Part shown: positions 1 through 7,212 of the stretch, one piece after another
Layout of the letters: every line of letters starts with the position of its first letter
How positions within the stretch are numbered: the first letter of the stretch is position 1
NCBI GenBank assembly: GCA_047639615.1
Contig: JBLIOL010000114.1
Span: 1 to 14,534, forward strand
Direction: 5' to 3'
Length of the DNA stretch: 14,534 bases
From: CAYWNK01 sp047639615
GTDB taxonomy: Bacteria; Planctomycetota; UBA1135; GCA-002686595
Position numbers and translations under genes: made by a program
The notes under the pieces: model-generated
Told to the model about the DNA's origin: nothing
Seen by the model: the letters and a program-made list of their open reading frames with translations, nothing else
The model's database searches: none

Positions 1-2855
1 TCATACTCGCGCCAGAAGCTAGCCACAGCCTGCGGGTCGGCTCCTGCAAGAGCTCCTTTGCGCAGGGGCACCACATCAAAGGCCTCGGGGCCCGCAAGCT
101 GACGCAGCTGACCATCGACTTGAGCATGGAGGCTCACCGTGTAACGGCCTGGAGCCGCCATCAAACCCTGGGGCGGGCCGCCCCACATGGGCGGCGGCGG
201 TTGAACGAGTTCGACCGCGTTGGGCACCGGGAAACGCAGGTCCCAGGCGACGCGGTGGAAGCCCTTCGTCGCCGGCCCGGGCACGCGCCGTACCACTCGA
301 CCGGCGCTGTCCTCAACCAGGAGCCAGACCTGGGGCTCGGGCTCCATGCGCTCCTGCTCGAGCACATCCCAGCCAGGGAAGTCCTGACTGCTGCCCTGTT
401 CTTCGGACTGCTCCTCGGCCTTCTTTCGGCGCGTCGCGGCGCGTTCAAGATCTTGCGCCAAGTGATAGGTAAAGACCGCACCGAAGTCTGGGTTGGGGGC
501 CGCGTAGAAAGCTGCTCCTTGATCGCCCTTGCCACCCTCAAAGCCCAACTGCGGGCGCTGGAAGTACCACCAGGCCTTGCGAGTCGGCAGCAGACTGCCC
601 GCCTTTGCAAGCTGAGCTTCCGACACACCGCGCAGGGCGCTCATGTCATCCAGGATGAAAATCCCGCGACCGAAAGAGGCGGCCACCAGGTCGTCCTCGC
701 GCCGCTGAATGGTCAAGTCCCGGAAGGAAATGGTCGGCAGACCGCCTGTCAATTGCGTCCAGCGCTCACCGCCGTTCGCCGAGAACTGAATGCCAAACTC
801 GGTGCCGAGAAAGAGTAGCCCCGGGTTCACGTGGTCCTGGACCAAGCGCCATAACAGAGTGCGTGCGGGCAGGTTGGCACGCAGGGACTGCCACGTGCGG
901 CCACGGTCGGTGGTCTTCACGAGATAGGGTTCGAAGTCGCCGTACTTGTGATTGTCCAACACGACGTAGGCCGTATCCGCATCGAAGAGGTCAGCCTTGA
1001 TGTCGTTCACAAAGGCAGTCGCGGGCACGCCGGGCATCGAGCCCACCTCGATCGCACGCCAGTGGGCGCCGCCGTCTTCGCTGACCTGCACCAGCCCATC
1101 GTCGGTTCCCGCATAGAGCAGCCCCTCGATCACGGGCGACTCCGCCAGCGAAGTGATCGTGTTGTAGTTGGACATGGCCAACACATCCCAGGGCTCGTTC
1201 CAGCCCTGGGTCTTGCCCATGATCGGCAATTCGAAGCGCTCCTGATCACGCGTCAGGTCGCCCGAGATCGCCGTCCACTCATCGCCGCGATTCTCGCTGC
1301 GCCAGACACGGCTGGAGGCGAAGTACAGGCGTGTGGCCTTATGCGGGCTGATCAGGATTGGCGCATCCCAGTTGAAGCGCTCATAGCCCTCGTCCGCAGC
1401 GGGCTGGGGCATGACTTCGGCGACCTCGCCCGTGCTGACATCGATGCGCGCTAGGTAACCCTCCTGGCGTTCCGCGTAGAGGATGTTCGGATTGCCAGGC
1501 TCGGTGGCGGGTTGATGGCCGTCCCAGTCGAGCACCACGCGCCAGTCACTGTTGAGGATGCCATGGGCGTTGTCGGTGCGCGACGGGCCACCCTCGGTGC
1601 TGTTGTCCTGCGTGCCGCCGTACACGTTGTAGAAGGGTTCGGCATCGTCGACCGCCAGCTTGTAGAACTGAGTCAGAGGCAGGTTATCGAAGAAGCGCCA
1701 GTTCTCGGCTAGGTCAAAGCTCTCGTACAAGCCGCCATCGCTGCCCGCCAAGAGGTAGTTGGGGCTCCCTGAGCGGAAGGCCAAGGCGTGGTTGTCCGAG
1801 TGCTTCGACTTCTCGGGCATGGCGCTGAAGCTGGAGCCACCATCCGTTGAAACCTGCATGCGCACATCCGTCAGGTACAAGTGATCGAAGCGATGGGGCG
1901 ATGCGTACAGCTCTTGGTAGTAGTGCGGCCCGGTCCCGCCGGAGACCGTGTCGGAGCGCTTCTCCCAAGTAGCACCGCGGTCGGCCGAGCGATAGATCCC
2001 GCCCTTGCGCAGATTCAATTCGATGGCTGCGTACAGGACATCGGGCTGCAGAGGAGAGATAGCCAAGCCGATCTTGCCCAGGTTGCCCTCCGGCAACCCG
2101 GCCTTCAGAGCTTCCCAGGTCTCACCCCCATCCAGGCTGCGGTGCAAACCTGATCCGGGGCCGCCCCCCATGTAGGCGGCGACGGTGCGATGCCTCTGCC
2201 AAGTCGCCGCGTACAAGCGATCGGGTTCCCGGGGATCGATAACCAAGCTGCCTACGCCTGTCCATTCGTCGTCTCCGAGAACCTGCTTCCAGGATTGGCC
2301 GCTGTCGGTGGTCTTGAACACTCCTCGCTCCCCCCCCGCGCTCCAAAGAGGTCCCTGGGCGGCGACCCAAACGGTGTTGGAATCCGTGGGATGGATCAGG
2401 ACCTCGGTGATGTGTTCGCTCTGCTCCAGCCCGAGCCGTGTCCAGTTCGAGCCCCCATCGACACTGCGATAGACCCCATCCCCGAAGCCCATATGACGGC
2501 CGCCTACGTCCTCACCCGTGCCGACCCAGATGGTCTCGGGGTGACTGGGGTCGATGCTGACACAGCCGATGGAATAGGATCCCTGCCCATCGAAGATCGA
2601 GTTCCAAGTGACGCCCGCATTGACGGTCTTCCAAACGCCCCCGGAACCAGCTGCCACATACCACACGTTCTCGTCCTCTGGATGGATGGCGATGTCCGCG
2701 ATGCGCCCGGACATGAAGGCCGGACCGATGCTGCGGAATTCGAGCCCTGCAAAGGCCTCGGCTGTCCAAGGCGATTCCTGCGCCGCTTGAGCCTGGAGCC
2801 CACAGGGCAGAGCTAGCAGCAGGGCGAAGGCTTGGAGAGTGGAGATCGATTTCAT
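1..2855 (-). CDS. Secreted VPS10/sortilin-like Asp-box beta-propeller protein (C-terminus outside window)
   Basis: The frame is open from the ATG at 2855 to the left edge, 951 codons without a stop. Residues 1-26 form a signal peptide (hydrophobic stretch FALLLALPC, likely cleavage after LQAQA), so the product is exported. The mature part is full of BNR/Asp-box motifs typical of sortilin/VPS10 propellers: RSVDGGSNW (~130), KTTDSGQSW (~181), RSLDGGETW (~239), RSADRGATW (~289), then SEDGGAHW, TTDRGRTW and SANGGERW. Segments such as GGVWKTVNAGVTW, YGGTQDN and SFGRGIFILDD match proteins usually annotated 'VPS10 domain-containing glycosyl hydrolase'. Past the propeller comes a charged linker (RRKKAEEQSEEQ), then a region with FHRVAWDLRFP that resembles the FlgD-like Ig domain often found there. 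Family members usually have about 1,000-1,100 residues, so roughly 100 are missing. No glycosidase catalytic residues can be assigned, so the enzymatic name is doubtful; a binding or scaffold role is equally possible. There is no Shine-Dalgarno motif; the start lies just outside palindrome 1. Confidence 0.93.
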   Translation of the reverse strand, partial: MKSISTLQAFALLLALPCGLQAQAAQESPWTAEAFAGLEFRSIGPAFMSGRIADIAIHPEDENVWYVAAGSGGVWKTVNAGVTWNSIFDGQGSYSIGCVSIDPSHPETIWVGTGEDVGGRHMGFGDGVYRSVDGGSNWTRLGLEQSEHITEVLIHPTDSNTVWVAAQGPLWSAGGERGVFKTTDSGQSWKQVLGDDEWTGVGSLVIDPREPDRLYAATWQRHRTVAAYMGGGPGSGLHRSLDGGETWEALKAGLPEGNLGKIGLAISPLQPDVLYAAIELNLRKGGIYRSADRGATWEKRSDTVSGGTGPHYYQELYASPHRFDHLYLTDVRMQVSTDGGSSFSAMPEKSKHSDNHALAFRSGSPNYLLAGSDGGLYESFDLAENWRFFDNLPLTQFYKLAVDDAEPFYNVYGGTQDNSTEGGPSRTDNAHGILNSDWRVVLDWDGHQPATEPGNPNILYAERQEGYLARIDVSTGEVAEVMPQPAADEGYERFNWDAPILISPHKATRLYFASSRVWRSENRGDEWTAISGDLTRDQERFELPIMGKTQGWNEPWDVLAMSNYNTITSLAESPVIEGLLYAGTDDGLVQVSEDGGAHWRAIEVGSMPGVPATAFVNDIKADLFDADTAYVVLDNHKYGDFEPYLVKTTDRGRTWQSLRANLPARTLLWRLVQDHVNPGLLFLGTEFGIQFSANGGERWTQLTGGLPTISFRDLTIQRREDDLVAASFGRGIFILDDMSALRGVSEAQLAKAGSLLPTRKAWWYFQRPQLGFEGGKGDQGAAFYAAPNPDFGAVFTYHLAQDLERAATRRKKAEEQSEEQGSSQDFPGWDVLEQERMEPEPQVWLLVEDSAGRVVRRVPGPATKGFHRVAWDLRFPVPNAVELVQPPPPMWGGPPQGLMAAPGRYTVSLHAQVDGQLRQLAGPEAFDVVPLRKGALAGADPQAVASFWREY

Positions 2856-2968
2856 AGGAGCGAGGATACTGTGCCGCGCACGATTCATCGGGCTGAGGGG
2901 AGTTAGAGGCGAGATTCAAACGTAAGTCAGCCCGAAGAATCGTGCGCGGCACAGTATCTTCGCAACTC
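2856..2968. promoter_or_regulatory. Divergent promoter region occupied by a palindrome
   Basis: This 113-bp gap separates the divergent ATGs of the VPS10-like gene (2855, minus) and the DUF3524 gene (2969, plus). Palindrome 1 (2860-2963) fills it almost completely, so any promoter for either gene must lie in the repeat or in the neighbouring coding sequence. Because of the symmetry, both ATGs follow the same sequence, CGCGGCACAGTATC(C/T)TCGC. It contains a weak -10-like TATCCT or TATCTT about 7-10 bases before the start codon. That would suit near-leaderless transcripts and the lack of a Shine-Dalgarno motif. No convincing -35 box was seen, so promoter function is inferred from position. Confidence 0.4.
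2860..2963. repeat. Palindromic repeat, copy 1 (REP/MITE-like)
   Basis: Two 37-base arms, 2860-2896 and 2927-2963, are complementary at 35 positions, with mismatches at 2864 and 2887. They flank a 30-base loop (2897-2926). The inner end of each arm reads TCGGGCTGA or its complement; the outer end reads GATACTGTGCCGCGC. A second element with the same arm core, the same loop length and a similar loop lies at 4104-4204. No target-site duplication or open reading frame is evident. The structure fits a REP/BIME-type or miniature transposable element; as single-stranded DNA or RNA it would form a very stable hairpin. Confidence 0.85.
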
Positions 2969-4138
2969 ATGCCTGATCCGAATCCCGCTAGCAGCCTGCG
3001 TGTGCTGGCCCTCGAGCCCTGGTTCGGGGGCAGCCACAAGCGCTTCCTGGAGAGCTGGGCGGCGCGGTCGGTGCACCAAGTCGAGCTCCTGGGACTGCCG
3101 CCACGGCACTGGCGTTGGCGCATGACGGCCGGGGCCTGGGCGCTTGCGGAACGCGTGCGCAGGGACGGGCTCCCGCGCCCGGACGTGCTCTTTGTGAGCG
3201 ACTACGTGGATCTGCCGCGGCTCTACGGGCACCTGCCCCGCGACTGGCGCAGCCTGCCGGCGCTGCTCTACTTCCACGAGAACCAGCTCACCTACCCCGC
3301 CGCCGAAGGCCTCGAAGGCGCCGCCGCGCAGTTCGCGGAGGACGTCACGCCGGGCATGACCAACCTGCTCTCGTGCCTGGCGGCGGAGCGCGTGCTGTTC
3401 AATTCCGAGTACCACCGCGCGGACTTCGCCGCAGCCGGCGACGCCCTGCTCGCGCGCTTGCCCAAGCCGCGTCCCCGGCAGCAGGTAAAGGCGGTCTTGG
3501 AAGCAGCGCAAGTGGTAGCACCGGGCATCGACTTGGCCGAACTTCCCCTGGGCCCTGGCGCGCCGGCGGGTGCGCCCCTGCGCGTGGGCTTCAATCACCG
3601 CTGGGAACATGACAAAGATCCTGTCGGCTTCCTGCGCGCAGCGAAGGAGGCCATCGCGGCTGGGGCGGACTTGGAATTGGTACTGCTCGGCGAACGCTAC
3701 GAGCGCACGCCGCCGGAGGTGGATGCCTTACTCGCGGGGCTTGGCTCGCGCGTACTGCACACGGGCTTCGCCGAAGATCGCGCCGAGTATGCGCGCTTGC
3801 TCGGCAGCTGCGACCTGGTGGCCTCCTGCGCGCAGCATGAGTTCTACGGCATGGCCATACTCGAAGGCCTGGCCGTGGGCGCACACCCGCTCGCACCGCA
3901 CAAGCTCTCTTACCCGCATGTGCTACCCCGAAATTTGCACGAGCGCGGCCTCTTCACGGATCACGCGGACTGTGTCGCGCGCCTCGTACGTGCCTCACGC
4001 GAGCCTGCTCCCCTGCGCGATCCGGCCTTCCGGGAGCACTTGTCCACCTCCATCAGGGAGCACGATAGCGACGCAACGGCCGCCGCCTTGGACCGTGCTT
4101 GCAGCGGATACGGTGCCGCGCTCGATTCTTCGGGCTGA
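2969..4138 (+). CDS. DUF3524 glycosyltransferase, tRNA-queuosine alpha-mannosyltransferase-like
   Basis: The 389-residue product has the DUF3524 (GTDC1/QTMAN) architecture. The N-terminal domain opens with LALEPWFGGSHKRFLE (~13-28), followed by LPPRHWRWRMTAGAWA (~43-58), SDYVDLPRL (~77-85) and YFHENQLTYP (~101-110). The C-terminal half is GT4-like, with FNHRWEHDKDP (~208-218) and the EX7E-type segment HEFYGMAILEG (290-300), then HPLAPHKLSYP. The characterised animal homologue transfers mannose from GDP-mannose to queuosine in the anticodon of tRNA-Asp; extending this activity to the bacterial protein is inference, and no queuosine genes lie nearby. The ATG at 2969 is chosen over an upstream GTG at 2942, because those nine codons lie inside palindrome 1 and the family motif begins soon after the ATG. 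No Shine-Dalgarno motif is seen. The last residues, roughly GYGAALDSSG, and the TGA stop are encoded by palindrome 2. A decayed partial paralogue lies at 7011-7212. Confidence 0.92.
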   Translation: MPDPNPASSLRVLALEPWFGGSHKRFLESWAARSVHQVELLGLPPRHWRWRMTAGAWALAERVRRDGLPRPDVLFVSDYVDLPRLYGHLPRDWRSLPALLYFHENQLTYPAAEGLEGAAAQFAEDVTPGMTNLLSCLAAERVLFNSEYHRADFAAAGDALLARLPKPRPRQQVKAVLEAAQVVAPGIDLAELPLGPGAPAGAPLRVGFNHRWEHDKDPVGFLRAAKEAIAAGADLELVLLGERYERTPPEVDALLAGLGSRVLHTGFAEDRAEYARLLGSCDLVASCAQHEFYGMAILEGLAVGAHPLAPHKLSYPHVLPRNLHERGLFTDHADCVARLVRASREPAPLRDPAFREHLSTSIREHDSDATAAALDRACSGYGAALDSSG

Positions 4139-4204
4139 GGTGGGCCAAAGGCCAAACTCAACCGTAGGTCAGCCCGAAGAATCGAGCGCGGCACCCGTAT
4201 TCGC
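4104..4204. repeat. Palindromic repeat, copy 2, overlapping the end of the DUF3524 gene
   Basis: The left arm 4104-4138 and right arm 4169-4204 are complementary except for one mismatch and one extra base near the outer end; the inner 25 bases pair perfectly. The loop (4139-4168) is 30 bases long, exactly as in copy 1, with shared positions including AGGC, TCAA and CGTA. The inner arm tip TTCGGGCTGA carries the stop codon of the DUF3524 gene. The outer tip of the right arm is duplicated in tandem, about 14 bases (4188-4202 and 4203-4216). The second unit matches the left arm better than the first, which suggests replication slippage. Confidence 0.85.
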
Positions 4205-4231
4205 GGCACCGTATTCGCGCGTGAGAAATTA

Positions 4232-4273
4232 CCGAGGCCCGCCCCCCAGCACTTGCTGTGGAACGGGCCTCGG
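4232..4273 (-). terminator. Strong hairpin between convergent genes, probable terminator
   Basis: The perfect 10-bp stem CCGAGGCCCG (4232-4241) / CGGGCCTCGG (4264-4273) encloses a 22-base loop, which can itself form a small CAGC-ACTT-GCTG hairpin. It lies 21 bases past the stop of the minus-strand metallopeptidase gene. On that strand it is followed by a moderately T-rich stretch (GGTAATTTCTC). In the plus direction there is no T-run, so intrinsic termination is more plausible for the metallopeptidase transcript. It could also protect the 3' ends of both convergent transcripts. Confidence 0.55.
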
Positions 4274-4294
4274 CGCATTGACTCGCGGGTGAGC

Positions 4295-6763
4295 CTACTG
4301 GAAGGCCACCGCCAAGCCGTCGGTGAAGTTCGAAGTGGGATTCGGGTTGAAGTCCCGGTACCAGCACTGGAAGTGCCACAGCTCACCGGCCATCACCGCT
4401 TGGGCGGGGTTCAGGGGGAAGCTGGTCAGATCGAGCTGGGCCGAGATTTCACCCTGGGCGTTGGCCGGGGCCGCCTGCTGCACAAAGCGCGCAGCGGGGC
4501 TCCCCACGCATAGGACACCTTGGCTACCGCCGGGGCCAGCAATGAAGCCCGACTGCAGGGCCGCTAAGAAGTAGCCGGTCTGGTTCACCGGCAGGTTGCC
4601 GGCCACGACCGTGAAGTCGTTCTGGCTGATGTCGGTGCTGCCCAGTCCGGTCATGATCCCCGGCAGTCCGGTCGAGTTGGCCACGGAGGGGTCACAGTAG
4701 TTCACCCCCAGGGTCGAACAGTTGCCCCCAGCGCCGGTGTTGACCAGGAAGTAGTCGGAGCACAGGCCCGCAGAGTTTGCGAAGACAAAGACCTCGAGCA
4801 CGTAGGTCTGAGCCACTCCGGTGGAGTTGGTCCAGGAGAGGGACTCGTCGTTCGAGCCCGAGTTAGATTCCACCAGGGCCGTACCGCCGCAGCCAGCGAC
4901 GCTGCTGAGGCGCATGTCGATGTCCGCGCTGGCGTGGCTGAAGAACAGGTCCACGTCCAAGGTGCTGCCCGCGTTCACGCAGAAGCTGTAGAAGTCCGGG
5001 TCACCGAGCTCGATCCATGCGTTGGCAAACTCATTGCCCAAGGGCGCGGCCTCGACGCAGCTATCGTTGGGCTCCATGGAGTCATCGGGACCGGGGCAGG
5101 GGTCGATGACCTCCAAATCCACCTCCAAGCTGTAGCCGTTGTTACCGGAGCCGCCCGACAAGTACACCTGCAGGGAGACGCTCTCCGCCGCAGCGCTGTT
5201 GTTGGTCCAGATGATCTGCTCGTCGTCCGATGTGGAGTTCGAGCTACCCAATACGGTCAGGCAGAAGCCGCTGGTGAGCTCCAGGTTCAGGTTGCCGCCG
5301 GAATGGCTGAAGAGGCAGTCAACGGTCAGGGTCTCCCCGGCCGCCACCTGAATGTCGAAGTAGTCGGCGTTGGAATCGCAGGCCTTCAAGCCACCGGTGA
5401 ACCCAGCTGCCAGGGGCGCGCCGGCACCACAGGAGTCGTTAGGCTCCATGCCATCATCCGTGCAGCCGCCGCCGGTATAGGGCGGCAAGCAAGAGTTATC
5501 GGCCTTCGTGCGCATCACCGTCGCCACCTGCGGGTGGAAGAAGGTGGTGATGTTGTTCATACCGCCCGAGCAGGTGTGGCAGTAGGACATCACCGTGCCG
5601 TTGTTAATGCACTGGCGCTGGGTCTGGCACTGTCCAAAAGCGTTGGTATCAGCGCACTCGTCCAGGGGCGTTGGGCAGTAGTTGTGGGTGTGGGAGGTGC
5701 CGAAGTTGTGGCCCGTCTCGTGGGCCGTCACCATGAAGTCCCAGGTGTTCGAGCCCTGGCTGACCGGGAAGGTCACCCCACCATTCAGGTTGCCGCTGAC
5801 CGCGAAGCCGAAGTTCTGATTGCAGAGCACATCCAGGTAAGCGACGCCGCCCCCAAGGCTCGCACCGCTCATGAAGTGCGCAAGGTTGGCGCCCCCGGGA
5901 ATGTTGCCGGCCCAGGCCTGACGGAACTCCGTCAGCATGGCGCCCGCGCCTCCGCCCTGGGCGGTCCAGGGGTCATTCGGGTCGGTGTAGAACATCACGT
6001 AGGGATAGGTGATCACCACGTCGATCGTGGTCTCGTAGCGATCACTCATGGCCCCCAGCAGGGAAGTCATGTAATTCTGCGCTGCGGTCAAGTTGCCCCA
6101 GACCTGATGGAACTGGTAGTCCGTCTCCACGGCCATCTTGCATTCCAGGGTCGTGCCAAGGGCGTGGTTGGTGACCAGTTGGCTGGGGTTCGCAGAGCTG
6201 CGGTACGAGCCCGGACCGCGGTCCAATTCTTCCGCCAGGCAGGCCACGGGATGCTCCATGGGCCCGGCCGCCAGCAGCACCTCTTCGGGCACCCAGCGGG
6301 CGGAAGCCTGGGACCAGTCGCTCCCCTCCTCCACGAAGGGCATCAGGTGGTGGTGGCTTAGGCCGTCGTGCACCCAGCCATAGCAACCGTAGCTGGCCAG
6401 GGTCAGGAAGACGTCGGTCTCGGGCCGGTCCGTGATGATGCCCTTCCACAGGCTTTGGTCACCGGGGTCGAAGGTCGAGGGCTGACCATCGACGAAGATC
6501 CCCATACGGTCGTGGTGTACGGACACGCGCTCCAGGTCCAGGTTCACCAGCTGGCCGTCCGCCAGGGGTACGTCGAGGAGTCGCAGGGAGCTCTCTCCAG
6601 CGATCAAAGACAGGGCCGAACTGTCCGGACGCATCTCGAGGGTGCCGGCGATAGCCGGGGTACCCAAGACGTCCATCGGGAAGGGGAAGCTGGCGCGATC
6701 TCGGAGCTGGGCCGACGCGGATCCCGCCAGACCAAGTCCGAGGGTGAGAAGCAGGCTGCGCAT
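4295..6763 (-). CDS. Secreted M12B/reprolysin-like zinc metallopeptidase with PPC-like repeats
   Basis: The product has 822 residues. Residues 1-18 are a signal peptide (SLLLTLGLGLAGSASA, cleavage before QLRD). A pro-region precedes the catalytic domain at about 205-425. This carries the metzincin zinc site HETGHNFGTSH (H348, E349, H352, H358) and a Met-turn (GTVMSYCHT, M392), as in adamalysin-type proteases; many cysteines suggest disulfides. Two repeats follow, each opening with D(G/S)MEPNDSC (~438 and ~561) and containing DYFDIQV or DFYSFCV and an LFSHSG- or FFSHAS-like strand. They resemble bacterial pre-peptidase C-terminal (PPC) domains. The C-terminal ~130 residues (NYCDPSVANSTG to the end, with FQCWYRD and SNFTDGLAV) form a further module that I recall from other secreted planctomycete proteins. 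The expected role is extracellular proteolysis with the tail for adhesion or sorting; the substrate is unknown. There is no Shine-Dalgarno motif before the ATG. Confidence 0.93.
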   Translation of the reverse strand: MRSLLLTLGLGLAGSASAQLRDRASFPFPMDVLGTPAIAGTLEMRPDSSALSLIAGESSLRLLDVPLADGQLVNLDLERVSVHHDRMGIFVDGQPSTFDPGDQSLWKGIITDRPETDVFLTLASYGCYGWVHDGLSHHHLMPFVEEGSDWSQASARWVPEEVLLAAGPMEHPVACLAEELDRGPGSYRSSANPSQLVTNHALGTTLECKMAVETDYQFHQVWGNLTAAQNYMTSLLGAMSDRYETTIDVVITYPYVMFYTDPNDPWTAQGGGAGAMLTEFRQAWAGNIPGGANLAHFMSGASLGGGVAYLDVLCNQNFGFAVSGNLNGGVTFPVSQGSNTWDFMVTAHETGHNFGTSHTHNYCPTPLDECADTNAFGQCQTQRQCINNGTVMSYCHTCSGGMNNITTFFHPQVATVMRTKADNSCLPPYTGGGCTDDGMEPNDSCGAGAPLAAGFTGGLKACDSNADYFDIQVAAGETLTVDCLFSHSGGNLNLELTSGFCLTVLGSSNSTSDDEQIIWTNNSAAAESVSLQVYLSGGSGNNGYSLEVDLEVIDPCPGPDDSMEPNDSCVEAAPLGNEFANAWIELGDPDFYSFCVNAGSTLDVDLFFSHASADIDMRLSSVAGCGGTALVESNSGSNDESLSWTNSTGVAQTYVLEVFVFANSAGLCSDYFLVNTGAGGNCSTLGVNYCDPSVANSTGLPGIMTGLGSTDISQNDFTVVAGNLPVNQTGYFLAALQSGFIAGPGGSQGVLCVGSPAARFVQQAAPANAQGEISAQLDLTSFPLNPAQAVMAGELWHFQCWYRDFNPNPTSNFTDGLAVAFQ

Positions 6764-6905
6764 AGTGAAGAGGTTGGGAGAAGGGAGGAAAGGACAGCCC
6801 GTGGGCCGTACCTAAGGATTACCTAGGGACGGGGCCCAGCCAGCGAGGGATCCCGGATCTCCGCACATTCCCTCTGGATTCTCATCGCGGGACAGCACGA
6901 GAGCG

Positions 6906-6942
6906 CGCCGCAGGGATCTGCGGATCCCCGCGGCGAGCTTTT
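6906..6942 (+). terminator. Terminator-like hairpin with T-run, orphaned
   Basis: Bases 6906-6935 form a 12-bp stem with one A/C mismatch: CGCCGC pairs with GCGGCG, and GGGATC with GATCCC, around a 4-base loop. AGCTTTT follows, as in a plus-strand intrinsic terminator. No intact plus-strand gene lies upstream to be terminated, because the metallopeptidase gene runs the other way. It may be left over from a gene lost in the rearrangement at 7011-7539. Confidence 0.4.
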
Positions 6943-6984
6943 GACTTCAACAGTTGGCCTGGCCTTTTCGCTCTTCTCGGCGGG

Positions 6985-7007
6985 CGGCTTCGGCTTCGGC
7001 TTCGGCG
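6985..7007. repeat. Short GGCTTC tandem repeat
   Basis: About three and a half copies of the 6-base unit (C)GGCTTC run directly up to the G-rich boundary of the DUF3524 fragment. Low-complexity DNA at such a junction could have favoured recombination or slippage, but this is inference. Confidence 0.5.
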
Positions 7008-7010
7008 GGG

Positions 7011-7212
7011 GCGGCGCGCTCGGTGGACCAGGTTGAGCTGCTTGGACTCCCGCCGCGGCATTGGCGCTGGCGCATGACGGCCGGGGCTTAGGCCTTGGCT
7101 GAGCCCATCCGCAAGCAGGAGATCGAGCGCCCGGAAGCGCTCTTCGTCAGCGATTACGTGGATCTGCCGCGGCTCTATGGACACCTGCCGCGGGACTGGC
7201 GCGGGCGGCCGG
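7011..7212 (+). pseudogene. Remnant of a second DUF3524 glycosyltransferase gene
   Basis: Translation from 7011 gives AARSVDQVELLGLPPRHWRW, then RMTAGA, a TAG stop, ALAE and onward through SDYVDLPRLYGHLPRDWR. This aligns without gaps to residues 31-94 of the intact DUF3524 protein (2969-4138), with about 53 of 64 residues identical. The TAG replaces the TGG codon of Trp57. The divergence (for example PIRKQEIERPEAL against RVRRDGLPRPDVL) and many silent changes point to an old paralogue or a separately acquired homologue, not a recent duplication. The first 30 and last ~295 residues are missing. Similarity ends abruptly near 7202-7212, where receiver-domain sequence begins in another frame. 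It cannot make a working enzyme. Confidence 0.85.

Larger units (their letters stand above)
6764..7010. other. Upstream region of the metallopeptidase gene, no gene seen
   Basis: No coding sequence is convincing here. The part next to 6763 must hold the promoter of the metallopeptidase gene on the minus strand, but I could not identify clear -35 or -10 boxes. On the plus strand, a hairpin with a short T-run lies at 6906-6942. A short GGCTTC-type tandem repeat (about 6985-7007) abuts the point where similarity to the DUF3524 gene begins (7011). Confidence 0.5.

Noticed and set aside
120..2816. Several plus-strand open frames (for example 120-818, 948-1454, 2190-2816)
   Set aside because: All lie opposite the VPS10-like gene, whose minus-strand frame shows repeated Asp-boxes across the same bases. 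High GC makes antisense frames long.
2942..2968. GTG start giving the DUF3524 protein nine more residues
   Set aside because: These codons are palindrome sequence and family similarity starts after the ATG at 2969.
3570..4386. Open frames crossing palindrome 2 on both strands (such as 3570-4292 plus and 3961-4386 minus)
   Set aside because: The recurring peptide phrases (ILRADLR, PEESSAAP) come from translating the palindrome arms, not from related proteins.
4934..6361. 475-codon open frame on the plus strand opposite the metallopeptidase gene
   Set aside because: It is the antisense shadow of the metallopeptidase. Its Val/Gly/Ala/His-rich translation has no motif, while the minus strand encodes a signal peptide, zinc site and repeats.
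7177..7212. ATG at 7177 as a genuine start of a small response regulator
   Set aside because: The first 12 codons are DUF3524 debris read out of frame, and the normal first strand of the receiver domain is missing.
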